NCBI RefSeq assembly: GCF_012163145.1 | Contig: NZ_JAAVTX010000003.1 | Location: 620,001-684,000, forward strand | DNA from: Falsiroseomonas frigidaquae | GTDB taxonomy: Bacteria > Pseudomonadota > Alphaproteobacteria > Acetobacterales > Acetobacteraceae | Direction of reading: 5' to 3' | DNA: 64,000 bases | Shown here: in pieces, positions 17,059 to 25,804 of the stretch | Layout of the letters: each line of letters opens with the position of its first letter | How positions within the stretch are numbered: the stretch's first letter is position 1 | Made by a program: the position numbers and the translations under genes | Notes under the pieces: model-generated | What the model saw: only the letters and a program-made list of their open reading frames with translations | What the model was told of the DNA's origin: nothing | Databases searched by the model: none

Positions 17059-17910
17059 TCAGTCGAAGCCGAACAGCTCCCGCGGATTTTCCACCAGGAT
17101 GCGGCGGGCGAGCGCCTCGTCGCCCAGCCAGTCGAGAAACAGGTCGAGCATCGCGCCCGCATCGGGTGCCGGCGTCATCCGCACATAGGGCCAGTCCGAG
17201 CCCCATAGAAGACGCGCGGGATTTGCGGCCACCAGCGCATCCTGCAGCGGCCGCAGGCTGTCGATCGGCGCGCCGCCGCGCGGCACGCGGCACAGGGTGA
17301 TCTTCACCCAGACATCGCCATTCCGCAGATGCTCCAGCACCGCGCCGAAGGCCGGGTCCGCCGCGCCATCCGGCATCGCCAGGTGGTCCAGCACCAGCGG
17401 CAGACCGAGCGGGATCAGCGCGGGCAGCAATTCGGCATACTGCGACGCGCCGGCCCAGAGATGCGCCTGCCAGCCCCGCTCGCGCAGCCGTGGGGCCAGC
17501 GCGCGCAGTGCCTCCGCGCCGATGCTGCCGGGATAGCGGCCGGCACCGTTCGGCGCCTGCATCTCGACGAAGCGCAGCGCCCGCACCCCGGCCTCGTGCC
17601 AGGCGGCGAGGGTGGCGTCCGTCACCGTCTCATCCGCGCTCATCACGCCGCGCAGCGTGCCTTCGCTGCGGGCCAGCGCGTCCAGCAGGCAGGCGGCGTC
17701 ACGGCCATAGGGCGCCGGCTGCACCAGCACGGCGCGCGGCGTGCCGATGGTGGCGCGCATCGCGGCATGGGTCGCAAGGTCCGCGCGCGGCAGCGCATAG
17801 GGCGCCGGCCCTGCGGGGAAGCGCGTATCGAAGACATGGGTGTGCGTGTCGCAGGCCCCTGCCGGCACGGCATGCCGCGGGCGGGAGGCTGCGGGCGCGT
17901 CCACCGTCAC
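17059..17910 (-). CDS. Amidohydrolase-2 family metal-dependent hydrolase (lactonase-like)
   Basis: TIM-barrel hydrolase of 283 residues, the family that contains 2-pyrone-4,6-dicarboxylate lactonase (LigI). Metal and active-site positions are visible as CDTHTHVFD (about residues 20-28), LVLDHLAMPDG (about 172-182) and LLWGSDWPYV (about 234-243), with an HLWAG His in between. The overlap of 4 bp with the carboxymuconolactone-decarboxylase-like gene and the family link to aromatic-acid ring-cleavage products suggest it hydrolyses a cyclic ester or lactone in this operon. The exact substrate is inferred only at family level. Confidence 0.85.
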   Translation of the reverse strand: MTVDAPAASRPRHAVPAGACDTHTHVFDTRFPAGPAPYALPRADLATHAAMRATIGTPRAVLVQPAPYGRDAACLLDALARSEGTLRGVMSADETVTDATLAAWHEAGVRALRFVEMQAPNGAGRYPGSIGAEALRALAPRLRERGWQAHLWAGASQYAELLPALIPLGLPLVLDHLAMPDGAADPAFGAVLEHLRNGDVWVKITLCRVPRGGAPIDSLRPLQDALVAANPARLLWGSDWPYVRMTPAPDAGAMLDLFLDWLGDEALARRILVENPRELFGFD

Positions 17911-18500
17911 GGGGCGGCTTCCGGCAGGGTGAACAGCCCCTGCTCCGGCGCCGTCAGCGGCGGGGACTCGCCATCCGGCAGCGGCACGCCATGCGCGTTC
18001 AGCGTCATGGACACCATGGTGTAGTAGCCGACCAGCGCCGTCAGCTCGACCACGCCCTTCACGCCGAAGGCCTCGACCGCCGCCTGGTAGGTCGCATCCG
18101 GCACGCGGCCGTCCTGCTGCAGGGCGCGAGCGAATTCATAGACCAGGCGCTCATCTGCCTTGTCGAAGACCGGCGGGCGGCCTTCGCGCATCGCGTCCAG
18201 GATGGCGGGCGCGATGCCGTTCTCCGCCGCGACGCGGGCATGGACGAACCACTCCACCTGCGCGCTCCAGCGGCGGCCGGTGACGCAGATCGCGAGTTCC
18301 GACAGCCGCTTCGGCAGGCTGGTGGAAAAGCGCAGGGATTCGCCCAGCGCGGACCAGCGCCCGGCGAGCTCCGCATTGTGGATCGCCGCCCGCAGCGGGC
18401 CGATCACCTGGCCGCGCGGGCCGGAGACGACCTTGTCCCAGACCGCGCGCTGCGCCTCGTCCAGATCGTCGCGGGTGGGCAGGGGAATGCGGGGCTTCAT
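17907..18500 (-). CDS. Carboxymuconolactone decarboxylase family protein
   Basis: A 197-residue all-helical protein of the CMD/AhpD-like fold. Recognisable blocks are PLRAAIHNAELAGRWSALGE, LSELAICVTGRRWSAQVEWF and the C-terminal GVKGVVELTALVGYYTMVSM. AhpD-type proteins have CxxC; here the equivalent segment reads CVTGRRW, with no CxxC, so peroxidase activity is not expected and a decarboxylase or binding role is more likely. It overlaps the genes on both sides by 4 bp. Its exact reaction is unknown; similar genes are frequent beside CoA-transferases and Bug receptors. Confidence 0.85.
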   Translation of the reverse strand: MKPRIPLPTRDDLDEAQRAVWDKVVSGPRGQVIGPLRAAIHNAELAGRWSALGESLRFSTSLPKRLSELAICVTGRRWSAQVEWFVHARVAAENGIAPAILDAMREGRPPVFDKADERLVYEFARALQQDGRVPDATYQAAVEAFGVKGVVELTALVGYYTMVSMTLNAHGVPLPDGESPPLTAPEQGLFTLPEAAP

Positions 18501-19699
18501 GTCACGCCACTTTCGGCCAGGGCCGCACGCGCGGCGTCATCCAATCCCAATTCCGCCAGAACCTCCGCCGTGTGCTGCCCGAGCAGCGGGGGCGGGCGGT
18601 TGAATTCAAGCGGGGCATCCTGCAGGCGGATCGGGCTGACCACCTGTTTCACGCTGCCATGCGGATGCGGCAGGTCGCGCAGCATCTGCCGGTGCACCAC
18701 CTGCGGGTCGGCGAAGACATCTGGCACGGTGTTGATCGGCCCGCAGGGCACGCCGGCGGCATCCAGCAGCGCGGTCAGCTCGGCGCGGGTGAAATCGGCG
18801 AAGCGTTCCGTCAGCAGCGGCGTCAGCAGCGCCTCGTTCTTCACGCGGTCGGCGTTGCGGATGAAGCGCGCATCCGTCGCCCATTCCGTCCGCCCGATCG
18901 CCTGGCACAGTTTTCCGAACTGCCCGTCATTGCCGACGGCGAGCACCACGAAGCCGTCGGCGACCGGGAACACATCCTGCGGCTGGATATTGGGGTGGCG
19001 GTTGCCCGCCCGCTGCGGCACGCGGCCACCCACAAAGTGGTTCATCGCCTGGTTCGCCAGGAAGGCCGCCTGCACGTCCAGCATGGCAAGGTCGATGGTC
19101 TCGCCCTGCCCCGTCTCCGCCCGCCGCGCAACGGCGGCCAGGATGGCGACGGTGGCGTACATGCCGGTCATCAGATCGACGATCGGCACGCCAACTTTCT
19201 GCGGCGGCGTCTCCGGCGCGCCGGTCACGCTCATCAGCCCGCCCATGGCCTGGATCATGAAGTCGTAGGCCGCCTGGTCGCGGCGCGGGCCGTCCTGGCC
19301 GAAGCCGGTGATGGAACAGCAGATCAGGCTCGGCTTCAGCGCGCGCAGGCTGGCGGCATCCAGCCCGTAGCGGGACAGGGCACCGGCCTTGAAATTCTCC
19401 ACCACGATATCGGCGGTCTGCGCGATCTGTCGCACCACCGCCTGGCCCTCAGGCTTGGTGATGTCGATGGTGACGGAGCGCTTGCCGCGATTGACCGCCA
19501 GGAAGTAGCCGGCTTCCTTCGTCGGATTGCCATCGGCGTCCTTCAGGAAGGGCGGGCCCCAGGCGCGGGTATCGTCGCCGGCGCCGGGGCGCTCGATCTT
19601 GATGACGTCGGCGCCGAGGTCGGCCAGCACCTGGGTCGCCCAGGGAGCGGCCATGATGCGGCCGAGATCGAGCACGCGCAGATGCGAAAGCGGGCCCAT
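18497..19699 (-). CDS. CaiB/BaiF family (class III) CoA-transferase
   Basis: Transfers CoA between acyl-CoA and a free carboxylic acid. The 400-residue protein has the N-terminal LRVLDLGRIMAAPWATQVLA, GADVIKIERPG, AVNRGKRSVTIDI and the AYDFMIQAMGGLMSVTG block. The catalytic Asp is probably residue 175 in VPIVDLMTGM. C-terminal half shows GVPCGPINTVPDVFADPQV. Length is standard for the family. It overlaps the GST gene by 1 bp and the CMD-like gene by 4 bp. In this operon it would activate the imported acid for the crotonase encoded at the operon end. The acid is not identified. Confidence 0.92.
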   Translation of the reverse strand: MGPLSHLRVLDLGRIMAAPWATQVLADLGADVIKIERPGAGDDTRAWGPPFLKDADGNPTKEAGYFLAVNRGKRSVTIDITKPEGQAVVRQIAQTADIVVENFKAGALSRYGLDAASLRALKPSLICCSITGFGQDGPRRDQAAYDFMIQAMGGLMSVTGAPETPPQKVGVPIVDLMTGMYATVAILAAVARRAETGQGETIDLAMLDVQAAFLANQAMNHFVGGRVPQRAGNRHPNIQPQDVFPVADGFVVLAVGNDGQFGKLCQAIGRTEWATDARFIRNADRVKNEALLTPLLTERFADFTRAELTALLDAAGVPCGPINTVPDVFADPQVVHRQMLRDLPHPHGSVKQVVSPIRLQDAPLEFNRPPPLLGQHTAEVLAELGLDDAARAALAESGVT

Positions 19700-20304
19700 C
19701 AGCCTTCCGCCACCGGCGTGGCAAGCATCGAGGGCCGCTGCGCGAAATCCGCGTGGAAGGCGGCGAAGCGCGGGCAGGTGGCGCGCCAGTCGATGTCGGC
19801 GAAGCGGAAATCCAGGTAGCTGCCGAGCACGCCGAGGGTGATCTTCGCCAGCCCCATCGGGATGTCGTCGATCTCCGCCTCCACCGCCGCCAGCGCCGCC
19901 TTTGCCTTCACCGCGAAGGAGTCCAGCAATTCCGGCAGCGGGTGCGGCTTGTCCCGCTCATTCCGCCACAGGATCAGCAGATCGAGAAAGCCCGTCGCCA
20001 GCGCGTGCCGGCGCAATTCGACAAAACGCGCCGGGCCCTCGGCCGGGATCAGCCGCGGGCCGCCATGCAGCGTGTCGAGGTATTCGCAGATGACGAAGCT
20101 GTCGTAGAGCACGCTGCCATCTTCCAGGCGCAGCGTCGGGATCTTGCTCAGCGGGTTCTCCGCCATCAGCGCCTGGTGCGGCTTGGTCATCGCCACCGCC
20201 GTGCGGGTGGTGACGATGCGATCCGCCAGCCCGGTCTCATGCGCGAAGACCATCACCTTGCGCACGAAGGGCGAGCGCGGCGACCAGTGCAGCAGCATGG
20301 ACAC
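19699..20304 (-). CDS. Glutathione S-transferase family protein
   Basis: A 201-residue cytosolic GST, first gene of the eight-gene operon. The thioredoxin-fold N-terminal domain starts LLHWSPRSPFVRKVMVFAHE with the catalytic Ser region, then NPLSKIPTLRLEDGSVLYDS, where IP and the ED/DS pair bind glutathione; the helical C-terminal domain follows. GSTs in catabolic operons can act as isomerases of the maleylpyruvate type or in ether cleavage, so a catabolic step is possible. The stop and the next start share one base (TGATG). Confidence 0.88.
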   Translation of the reverse strand: MSMLLHWSPRSPFVRKVMVFAHETGLADRIVTTRTAVAMTKPHQALMAENPLSKIPTLRLEDGSVLYDSFVICEYLDTLHGGPRLIPAEGPARFVELRRHALATGFLDLLILWRNERDKPHPLPELLDSFAVKAKAALAAVEAEIDDIPMGLAKITLGVLGSYLDFRFADIDWRATCPRFAAFHADFAQRPSMLATPVAEG

Positions 20305-20375
20305 GGTTGTTTCCCCCGGAAAGCTTAGGTCAGCTCTATGACCTTAAGCCGGTTCGGAGGGCGCCGTCCAGGGGC

Positions 20376-21314
20376 CTAGGCCCGGGTCGCGTCGTGATGC
20401 GGCCGGCCCGCCTGGAAGGCGGCGATGCCATCCGCGATCATCCGCACGATATCCACCCGCGTCTCCCGCGTCAGGGAGGCATAATGCGGCGCCACCACCA
20501 GGTTAGGCGCGGCCAGCATGGCCGGGTCCGGCACGGGCTCGGAGGCGAAGACATCCGTGCCGGCGCCGCGGATGGTGCCGTCCTGCAGCGCGGCGACCAG
20601 CGCCGGCTCATTCACCACGGACCCGCGGGCGATGTTGATCAGGAAGCCGGCCGGGCCGAGCTTCCGCAGGATTTCTGCGTTCACGATGCCTGCGGTTTCC
20701 GCCCCGCCCGGGCAGCACATGACCAGCACGTCGGACTGCTCCGCCAGTTCGGCGAGGGAGGGCACATAGCCCCACGGCGCCTCCGGTTTCGGCCGCGGGC
20801 CGGACCAGAGCACCTTCATGCCGATGCCCTGCGCCCGCCTCGCAACCGCCGCGCCGATGCGGCCGAGGCCGAAGATGCCGCAGGTCTTGCCGAACAGCCG
20901 CGTGCCGGATTCCGCGCGGCCCTTGGCCCAGGCGCCGGAGCGGACGAAGGCATCCGCATAGACCACGCGCCGGGCGATGCCATAGAGCAGCGCAATGGCG
21001 TAATCGGCCGTGTCTTCCGTCAGCACATCCGGCGTGTTCAGCACGGCGCAGCCCTGGGCGCGGGCGGCATCGAGGTCGATGCGATCCAGCCCTGTGCCGG
21101 TGCTGGCGAGCATCCGCATCTCCGGCACCCGGGCGAACATCGCCGCGTCGCAGCCGGCCATGGCGCTGGTCACGCCGATGCGGAAGCCGGCCACCGGCCC
21201 CGGCGGCAGGCTGGAGAGGTCCACCAGCCGGTTGCCCGTCGCCTCCAGCGCCTGGCGCAGATCGGCGGGGACGGCAGTCATCACCAGAAGGGATTCGGCC
21301 TGGGTGGCTTGCAT
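20376..21314 (-). CDS. D-2-hydroxyacid dehydrogenase family protein
   Basis: NAD(P)-dependent reductase of 2-keto acids, 312 residues. Features include STGTGLDRIDLDAARAQG, the Rossmann motif GIFGLGRIGAAVARRAQG near residue 147, catalytic Arg in INIARGSVVNEPALV, Glu in ASEPVPDP and His in VVAPHYASLTRE. The ATG at 21312-21314 is 76 bp from the divergent fumarase start; a second ATG 11 codons on is possible. The much longer open frame upstream overlaps the fumarase gene and is rejected. It probably handles glyoxylate, hydroxypyruvate or a related 2-keto acid linked with the neighbouring dehydratase. Confidence 0.9.
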   Translation of the reverse strand: MQATQAESLLVMTAVPADLRQALEATGNRLVDLSSLPPGPVAGFRIGVTSAMAGCDAAMFARVPEMRMLASTGTGLDRIDLDAARAQGCAVLNTPDVLTEDTADYAIALLYGIARRVVYADAFVRSGAWAKGRAESGTRLFGKTCGIFGLGRIGAAVARRAQGIGMKVLWSGPRPKPEAPWGYVPSLAELAEQSDVLVMCCPGGAETAGIVNAEILRKLGPAGFLINIARGSVVNEPALVAALQDGTIRGAGTDVFASEPVPDPAMLAAPNLVVAPHYASLTRETRVDIVRMIADGIAAFQAGRPHHDATRA

Positions 21315-21390
21315 GGGACGTGTCCTGTGGGGGTATGATACCTGAAAGGCCAGGGTAATGACCTTTTTGGGGAAGGAAAGCCTGTCCGCC

Positions 21391-22260
21391 ATGCCGATCA
21401 CCCAGGACGCCGTGAAGACGCTGTCCGCCCAGTTGTATGACTGGTCGCTGCGCCGTGTGCCCGACGACACCAAGGACGCGCTGCGCCGTGCGCGGGCCAC
21501 GGAAACGCATGAGGGGGCACAACGTGTGCTGGAGATCATGCTGGGTTCCGCCCTGCGCGCCGAGCAGACGGACCGCTTCGTCTGCTCCGATGCCGGCGTG
21601 CCGGTTTTTCGCGTGACCATCGGCGCGCAGGCGCGGTGGGAGGGTGACATCAAGGCCGCCATCACCGAAGGCTTTTCGGAGCTGGTCGGCCGCATCCAGC
21701 CGCCCTTGCTGAAGCACGTGACCAACCCCCTGACCAATGAACGCGGCTACCAGGGCAAGGACATGCCGCTGGTGACGTGGGAGGTGGAATCCGGCGCCGA
21801 CTGGATCGAGATCGCCTGCCAGCCCAAGGCGCTCGGCTCCGGCCGCTGGGCGCAGGCGGAGACCTTCAGCTTCCCCAGCCTCGCGGATATCGAGGCCTAT
21901 GTGATGCGCGCGGTGATGACCGCGGGGTCCCAGCATTGCCCGCCGGTGATCATCGGGGTCGGCATCGGCGGCAGCTTCGACGTGGCGGCGAAGATCGCCA
22001 GCAAGGCCACCTACCGCGCCATCGGCAGCACGAACCCGGAGCCGGTGCTGGCGGCGATGGAGGAACGGCTGCTGCGTGCGGTGAACGCCACCGGCTTCGG
22101 CCCGATGGGCACCGGCGGCGACACCACCGCGCTCGCCGTGCATGTCGACTACAGCGCGGGCCATGGCTACACGCCGGTCGCGGTCTGCTTCAACTGCTGG
22201 ATCAACCGCCGCACCCGCGCGCGCATCCATGCCGATGGCTCCGTGGAGCGCATGGAATGA
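21391..22260 (+). CDS. Class I fumarate hydratase/tartrate dehydratase, alpha domain
   Basis: Iron-sulfur hydro-lyase subunit of 289 residues (300 if started at 21358). It contains the Fe-S cysteines expected in this family: FVCSDAGVP, SQHCPPVIIGVGIGG and VCFNCWINRRT. Members dehydrate fumarate/malate, tartrate or related diacids. ATG at 21391 is preferred because a GGAAGGAAAG element lies about 10 nt upstream and the homologous N-terminus begins there; the 21358 start has no comparable element. The beta subunit gene overlaps by 4 bp. A two-gene split form with a divergent 2-hydroxyacid dehydrogenase points to dicarboxylate or tartrate catabolism. Confidence 0.9.
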   Translation: MPITQDAVKTLSAQLYDWSLRRVPDDTKDALRRARATETHEGAQRVLEIMLGSALRAEQTDRFVCSDAGVPVFRVTIGAQARWEGDIKAAITEGFSELVGRIQPPLLKHVTNPLTNERGYQGKDMPLVTWEVESGADWIEIACQPKALGSGRWAQAETFSFPSLADIEAYVMRAVMTAGSQHCPPVIIGVGIGGSFDVAAKIASKATYRAIGSTNPEPVLAAMEERLLRAVNATGFGPMGTGGDTTALAVHVDYSAGHGYTPVAVCFNCWINRRTRARIHADGSVERME

Positions 22261-22883
22261 ATCTTCCCGAATATCGCCGCATCCGCATGCCGATGACGCG
22301 TGAGGATGCCCGCAGCCTGCGCGCCGGGGACATGATCCTGCTGGATGGCGAGATCACCATCACCGCCGGCCTGCCAACGCATCACCGCATCCTGGCCTGC
22401 GCGGATGAGGGGCGCGACCCGCCCATCGATATCCGCAAAGGATCCCTGCTGCATCTCGGCAGCTACAGCCAGGACACGGCCGATGGCGGGCTGGAGGTGC
22501 TGTACATGAACCCCACCACCAGCACCCGCTTCAACCCGATCATGCCTCGCCTGATCCGCCACTTCGGCCTGACCGCGGTGGGCGGCAAGGGCGGGCTGGA
22601 TGCGGCCTGCCGGGAGGCGATGCAGGAAGTGGGCTGCGTCTATCTCTCCTTCCTCGGCGGCGGCGCGCCGCTGCATTCGGGCGCCATCACCGGGGTGAAG
22701 GCGGTGGCCTGGAATGACCTGGTCGCGCATTACCGCCTGGTGCGGCTTTCGGTGAACGGCCTCGGCCCCGTCACCGTCGGCATCGACGCGCATGGCAACA
22801 GCCTGTTCGAGACGCTCTCCGCCCAGGCGCAGGACCGCATGCCGGAGATTCTGGCGCAGCTCGACCGCGACCGGGCCAGCTAG
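22257..22883 (+). CDS. Class I fumarate hydratase/tartrate dehydratase, beta domain
   Basis: C-terminal swivelling subunit of the same hydro-lyase, 208 residues. Hallmarks are LRAGDMILLDGEITITAGLPTHHRI (N-terminal part), YMNPTTSTRFNPIMPRLIRHFG, VGGKGGLD and a C-terminal hydrophobic region. It starts within the stop of the alpha gene (ATGA). The segment AITGVKAVAWNDL is typical of TtdB/FumA-C. Reaction and substrate are as for the alpha subunit. It ends 5 bp before a palindromic element that also separates it from the convergent M24 peptidase gene. Confidence 0.9.
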   Translation: MNLPEYRRIRMPMTREDARSLRAGDMILLDGEITITAGLPTHHRILACADEGRDPPIDIRKGSLLHLGSYSQDTADGGLEVLYMNPTTSTRFNPIMPRLIRHFGLTAVGGKGGLDAACREAMQEVGCVYLSFLGGGAPLHSGAITGVKAVAWNDLVAHYRLVRLSVNGLGPVTVGIDAHGNSLFETLSAQAQDRMPEILAQLDRDRAS

Positions 22884-22887
22884 AAAG

Positions 22888-22925
22888 CCCTCCCCCCCAC
22901 TTGGGGGGGAGGGTTGGGTGGGGGG
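22888..22925 (-). repeat. Dispersed palindromic element, copy 2
   Basis: An 11-bp perfect stem, CCCTCCCCCCC (22888-22898) with GGGGGGGAGGG (22903-22913), and a 4-nt loop, followed by TTGGGTGGGGGG. Read on the minus strand it matches the CCCCACCC-ACCCTCCCC pattern of the other three copies. It sits between two convergent genes and could terminate transcripts from both sides. Confidence 0.75.
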
Positions 22926-22953
22926 CACCGCCAAGCCCCACCACGAGCCCCTT

Positions 22954-24201
22954 TCACCCCAGCTCCACCAGCGCATGCGGCAGCCCGCCGCCGGCAAGGG
23001 TCTCGGCGCCCGCCTCCGTCACCAGCAGCATATCCTCCACGATGAAGCCGCCGAGCCCGTCAAGGTACCAGGGCAGTTCGAAGGCCATCACCATCCCTGC
23101 CTCCAGCACCACGTCGCTGTCGGCGGCGGTATAGGGAAACTCCTCGGACCAGATGGAGGCGCCGAGGCCGTGGCCGAAATGGCCGCGCGCATAGCTCGGG
23201 AAGCCCGTCTCATGCATCGCGCCCAGGCAGGCCGCATGGATGTCGCGCAGCGCCACGCCGGGGCGGAACATCGCCAGCCCCACCTCGAAGGCCTGGCGCA
23301 GCGCCGCATGCACCTGGCGCGCCGGCGGGCTGGCCGGGCCGCAGGTGAAGGTGCGTGCCAGATCGGCCGAATAGCCGCCGACCACCGCGCCGACATCCAC
23401 CTTCACCACATCCCCCCGCCCCAGCACCCCCGGGCTGGCCCAGGGGGAGGCGCCGAAGCCGACATATTCCCAGGCGGTGACGCCGCCGGTGCCGCGCACC
23501 TTCGCCACCTGCCGCACCAATTCGAGAAAATGCTGCCCGAGCCCGTCCCGCGTCGCACCGGCGCGGATTTCCGGGATCAGCGACAGCAGCGCAGCCTCGG
23601 TGATCAGCCCGGCCTCCCGCAACCAGGCGATCTCGGCCGGCGACTTATGGGCGCGCAAACGCTCCACCAGCAGGGAGGCATCCTGCAGCCCGGCCGGCGC
23701 GCAGGCCGCTTCCAGCGCCGGCAGGTCGGCCGCCGGCACGGCCGAAAGCTCCACTCCCAGCCGGGCATGGCCGAATCCCTGCGCGGCCAGCACCTGGCGC
23801 AGCCCGGCCAGCGCCGCCGCGCGGTCGAAGGTGGCGGGGCGGGTGAAGCCGGGCGGGCGGGCGGCGGTGGCGCGCGCCACCCAGGCGGCCGCGTCGCCCG
23901 TCTCGTCCAGGTAGGGCCGCAGATCGGCGGTTTCCGGCCAGATGGGGTGGCGGACCAGCGGCGCGCAGCCGGCAGCCTCCACCGGGCCGGCGAACAGGTC
24001 GCTCACCACCGCGCCCACCGGAAGCGCCGGGTCGGCCGGCACCACGGCGATGGCGGCGCCCAGGCGGCGCCAGTTCGCCGCGACGCCGGCCGGCGCACCG
24101 GTGGCCCAGCGAAAACTCTCCGGCGCCGCCAGCACCAGCGCATCCAGCCCCGCCGCCTGCATCAGCCGCGCCGCGCGCGCCCGGTCGATCTGTCCTGCCA
24201 T
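22954..24201 (-). CDS. M24-family metallopeptidase (Xaa-Pro aminopeptidase-like)
   Basis: Pita-bread-fold protein of 415 residues with an N-terminal creatinase-like domain (about 1-160) and a C-terminal M24 domain. Metal-binding positions are visible in VVKVDVGAVVGGYSADLART (two Asp), ARGHFGHGLGASIW (His), VMAFELPWYL (Glu) and FIVEDMLLVTE (Glu). Members cleave Xaa-Pro peptides, creatine or related amides. The ATG at 24199-24201 is chosen; one at 24210 is equally possible. The open frame continues upstream into the divergent transporter gene and is not coding there. It lies back to back with a TRAP transporter operon, so it may process the imported solute. Confidence 0.86.
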   Translation of the reverse strand: MAGQIDRARAARLMQAAGLDALVLAAPESFRWATGAPAGVAANWRRLGAAIAVVPADPALPVGAVVSDLFAGPVEAAGCAPLVRHPIWPETADLRPYLDETGDAAAWVARATAARPPGFTRPATFDRAAALAGLRQVLAAQGFGHARLGVELSAVPAADLPALEAACAPAGLQDASLLVERLRAHKSPAEIAWLREAGLITEAALLSLIPEIRAGATRDGLGQHFLELVRQVAKVRGTGGVTAWEYVGFGASPWASPGVLGRGDVVKVDVGAVVGGYSADLARTFTCGPASPPARQVHAALRQAFEVGLAMFRPGVALRDIHAACLGAMHETGFPSYARGHFGHGLGASIWSEEFPYTAADSDVVLEAGMVMAFELPWYLDGLGGFIVEDMLLVTEAGAETLAGGGLPHALVELG

Positions 24202-24288
24202 GGGCCGCATGCGAGGCTGCAGGGCAGGCGTTGTCAACGCCGCGTTCCGCCCCCTATCGTCCGCGCAACCTTGGCGGGAGTGGCAAAG

Positions 24289-25299
24289 ATGCGGAAATGG
24301 ATGCTGGGCGCGATGACCGCCCTGTTCAGCTTGGCCGGCACGGCGCAGGCCCAGAACGTGGAATGGCGCTTCCACAACAGCTACGCGCCGACGCGGATCG
24401 AGAGCCAGCATGTGCGCGACCTCGCGGCGGACCTGCGCACCCGGACGAATGGCCGCTTCACCCTCAATGTCTTCGAGGGCAATGCCATGAACCTGCGGGA
24501 CGCGGACATGCTGCGGACCATGCAGGGCGCGACGCCGGAGATGAGCTTCATCTGGCCGCCCTTCCTGGGCCGCGACGATGCCGCCATGTCCTCCATCCTG
24601 GTCTTCGGCCTGATCCGCAACGCGCAGGAACTCACCCGCGTGATGCCGGCGCTGCAGGAAAGCCTCAGCCAGGGCATCCGCCGCTGGAACATCGAGCCGG
24701 TGGGCTATATGCAATTGGGCCTGCTGGACGCCGCGATCTTCTGCCGCAGCCCGGTCCGCACGCTGGAGGAGTTGCGCCGCGTAAAACTGCGCGTCGGATC
24801 GCGGGAGCAGGTCGAGACTTTTCGGGCGCTCGGCGTCGCGGCGCAGATCGTGCCGCAGCAGGAGCTTTATGCGGCGATGCAGACCGGCGTGGTGGATTGC
24901 GCGCTGTACCCGCCGCGCATCGTCCACACGATCAGCCTGCAGGAGGTGGCGAAGCACGCGACAAGCACCGGCTTCGCCTTCCCGCCCACGCCCTATATCA
25001 TCCTGGCCAACCAGGCGCGCTTCCGGGCGCTGTCGGCGGACAACCGCGCGGCGCTGCAGGCCTCCGCCGCCGCCATCGAGCAGCGCAGCGCCCGCTTCGA
25101 GCAGGATGCGGCGGATGACGAGGCGTCGCGGGAGCGGCTGCGCGGCCAGGGCGTGACCTTCCACCCCACCTTCTCCGAGGCCGAGCAGCAGGCGATCCGC
25201 ACCGCGGCCATGGGGACCTGGGAGACGCTGATGCGCGAGGCCGGCGGTCAGGGCCCCGCCTGGCGCGCCCGCATCCAGTCGGCGCTGGGCGCGAACTGA
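24289..25299 (+). CDS. TRAP transporter substrate-binding protein (DctP family)
   Basis: Periplasmic solute receptor of 336 residues. The signal peptide MRKWMLGAMTALFSLAGTAQ is cleaved after AQA at about residue 21. Family signatures are WRFHNSYAPTRIESQHVRD, RTNGRFTLNVFEGN, and LRVGSREQVETFRALGVAAQ, which contains the conserved Arg that binds the ligand carboxylate, then QELYAAMQTGVVDCAL. The ATG at 24289 has GGGAG upstream. It is the first gene of a complete DctP-Q-M operon, unlike the orphan Bug receptors nearby. The ligand is probably a carboxylic acid. Confidence 0.91.
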   Translation: MRKWMLGAMTALFSLAGTAQAQNVEWRFHNSYAPTRIESQHVRDLAADLRTRTNGRFTLNVFEGNAMNLRDADMLRTMQGATPEMSFIWPPFLGRDDAAMSSILVFGLIRNAQELTRVMPALQESLSQGIRRWNIEPVGYMQLGLLDAAIFCRSPVRTLEELRRVKLRVGSREQVETFRALGVAAQIVPQQELYAAMQTGVVDCALYPPRIVHTISLQEVAKHATSTGFAFPPTPYIILANQARFRALSADNRAALQASAAAIEQRSARFEQDAADDEASRERLRGQGVTFHPTFSEAEQQAIRTAAMGTWETLMREAGGQGPAWRARIQSALGAN

Positions 25300-25300
25300 C

Positions 25301-25804
25301 TTGCCAGTTGCGCTAAAGGTCGATCGGGTCCTGCTGGGGATATCGCGCGCGCTGCTCGCCCTTTCGGCGGCGGCCTGCGCGGGCATTTTGGGACTTGTCG
25401 TGGCGGCGGTGGTGATGCGCTACGCGGTTGCCGCGCCCTTCTGGTTCACCGAGGAGCTGGCGGGTCTGCTGCTCTCGGCTCTGGCCTTCCTGGCGCTGCC
25501 CTTCGCCATGGCCGGCAACGCCAATATCCGGGTGACGCTGCTGACGGACCGGCTGCCGCCGCTCGGCCGGCGCATCGCCTGGGTGATCGGCCAGCTCATC
25601 ATGGTGGCCTTCTGCGCGATCTTCGCCTGGGAGAGCTATGGCCTCGCGGAATTCACCTGGCGGCTGTCGCTGATGAGCGAACAGGCGCGGCTGCCGCTCG
25701 GCCCCTGGGTGGCGCTGGCGCCGGCGGGACTGGCCTTTACCGGGCTGGTCGCCGCCTGGGCGGCGCTGCGGCCACCGCCGGCGGAGAAGGCGCAGCATCT
25801 GTGA
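25301..25804 (+). CDS. TRAP transporter small membrane subunit (DctQ family)
   Basis: A 167-residue inner-membrane protein with four predicted helices (near residues 15-40, 46-68, 88-112 and 133-157). The RYAVAAPFWFTEELAGLLLS and GNANIRVTLLTDRLPP segments are typical of DctQ. It has an unusual TTG start at 25301, one base after the DctP stop; no ATG or GTG is available before the first membrane helix ends, which decides the start. It overlaps the DctM gene by 4 bp. It would bridge the receptor and the large channel subunit. Confidence 0.88.
   Translation: MPVALKVDRVLLGISRALLALSAAACAGILGLVVAAVVMRYAVAAPFWFTEELAGLLLSALAFLALPFAMAGNANIRVTLLTDRLPPLGRRIAWVIGQLIMVAFCAIFAWESYGLAEFTWRLSLMSEQARLPLGPWVALAPAGLAFTGLVAAWAALRPPPAEKAQHL

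Noticed and set aside
24202-25386. Upstream extension of the M24 peptidase frame through the DctP gene
   Set aside because: It is antisense to a well-conserved DctP receptor with signal peptide; the M24 start at about 24201 matches the family.
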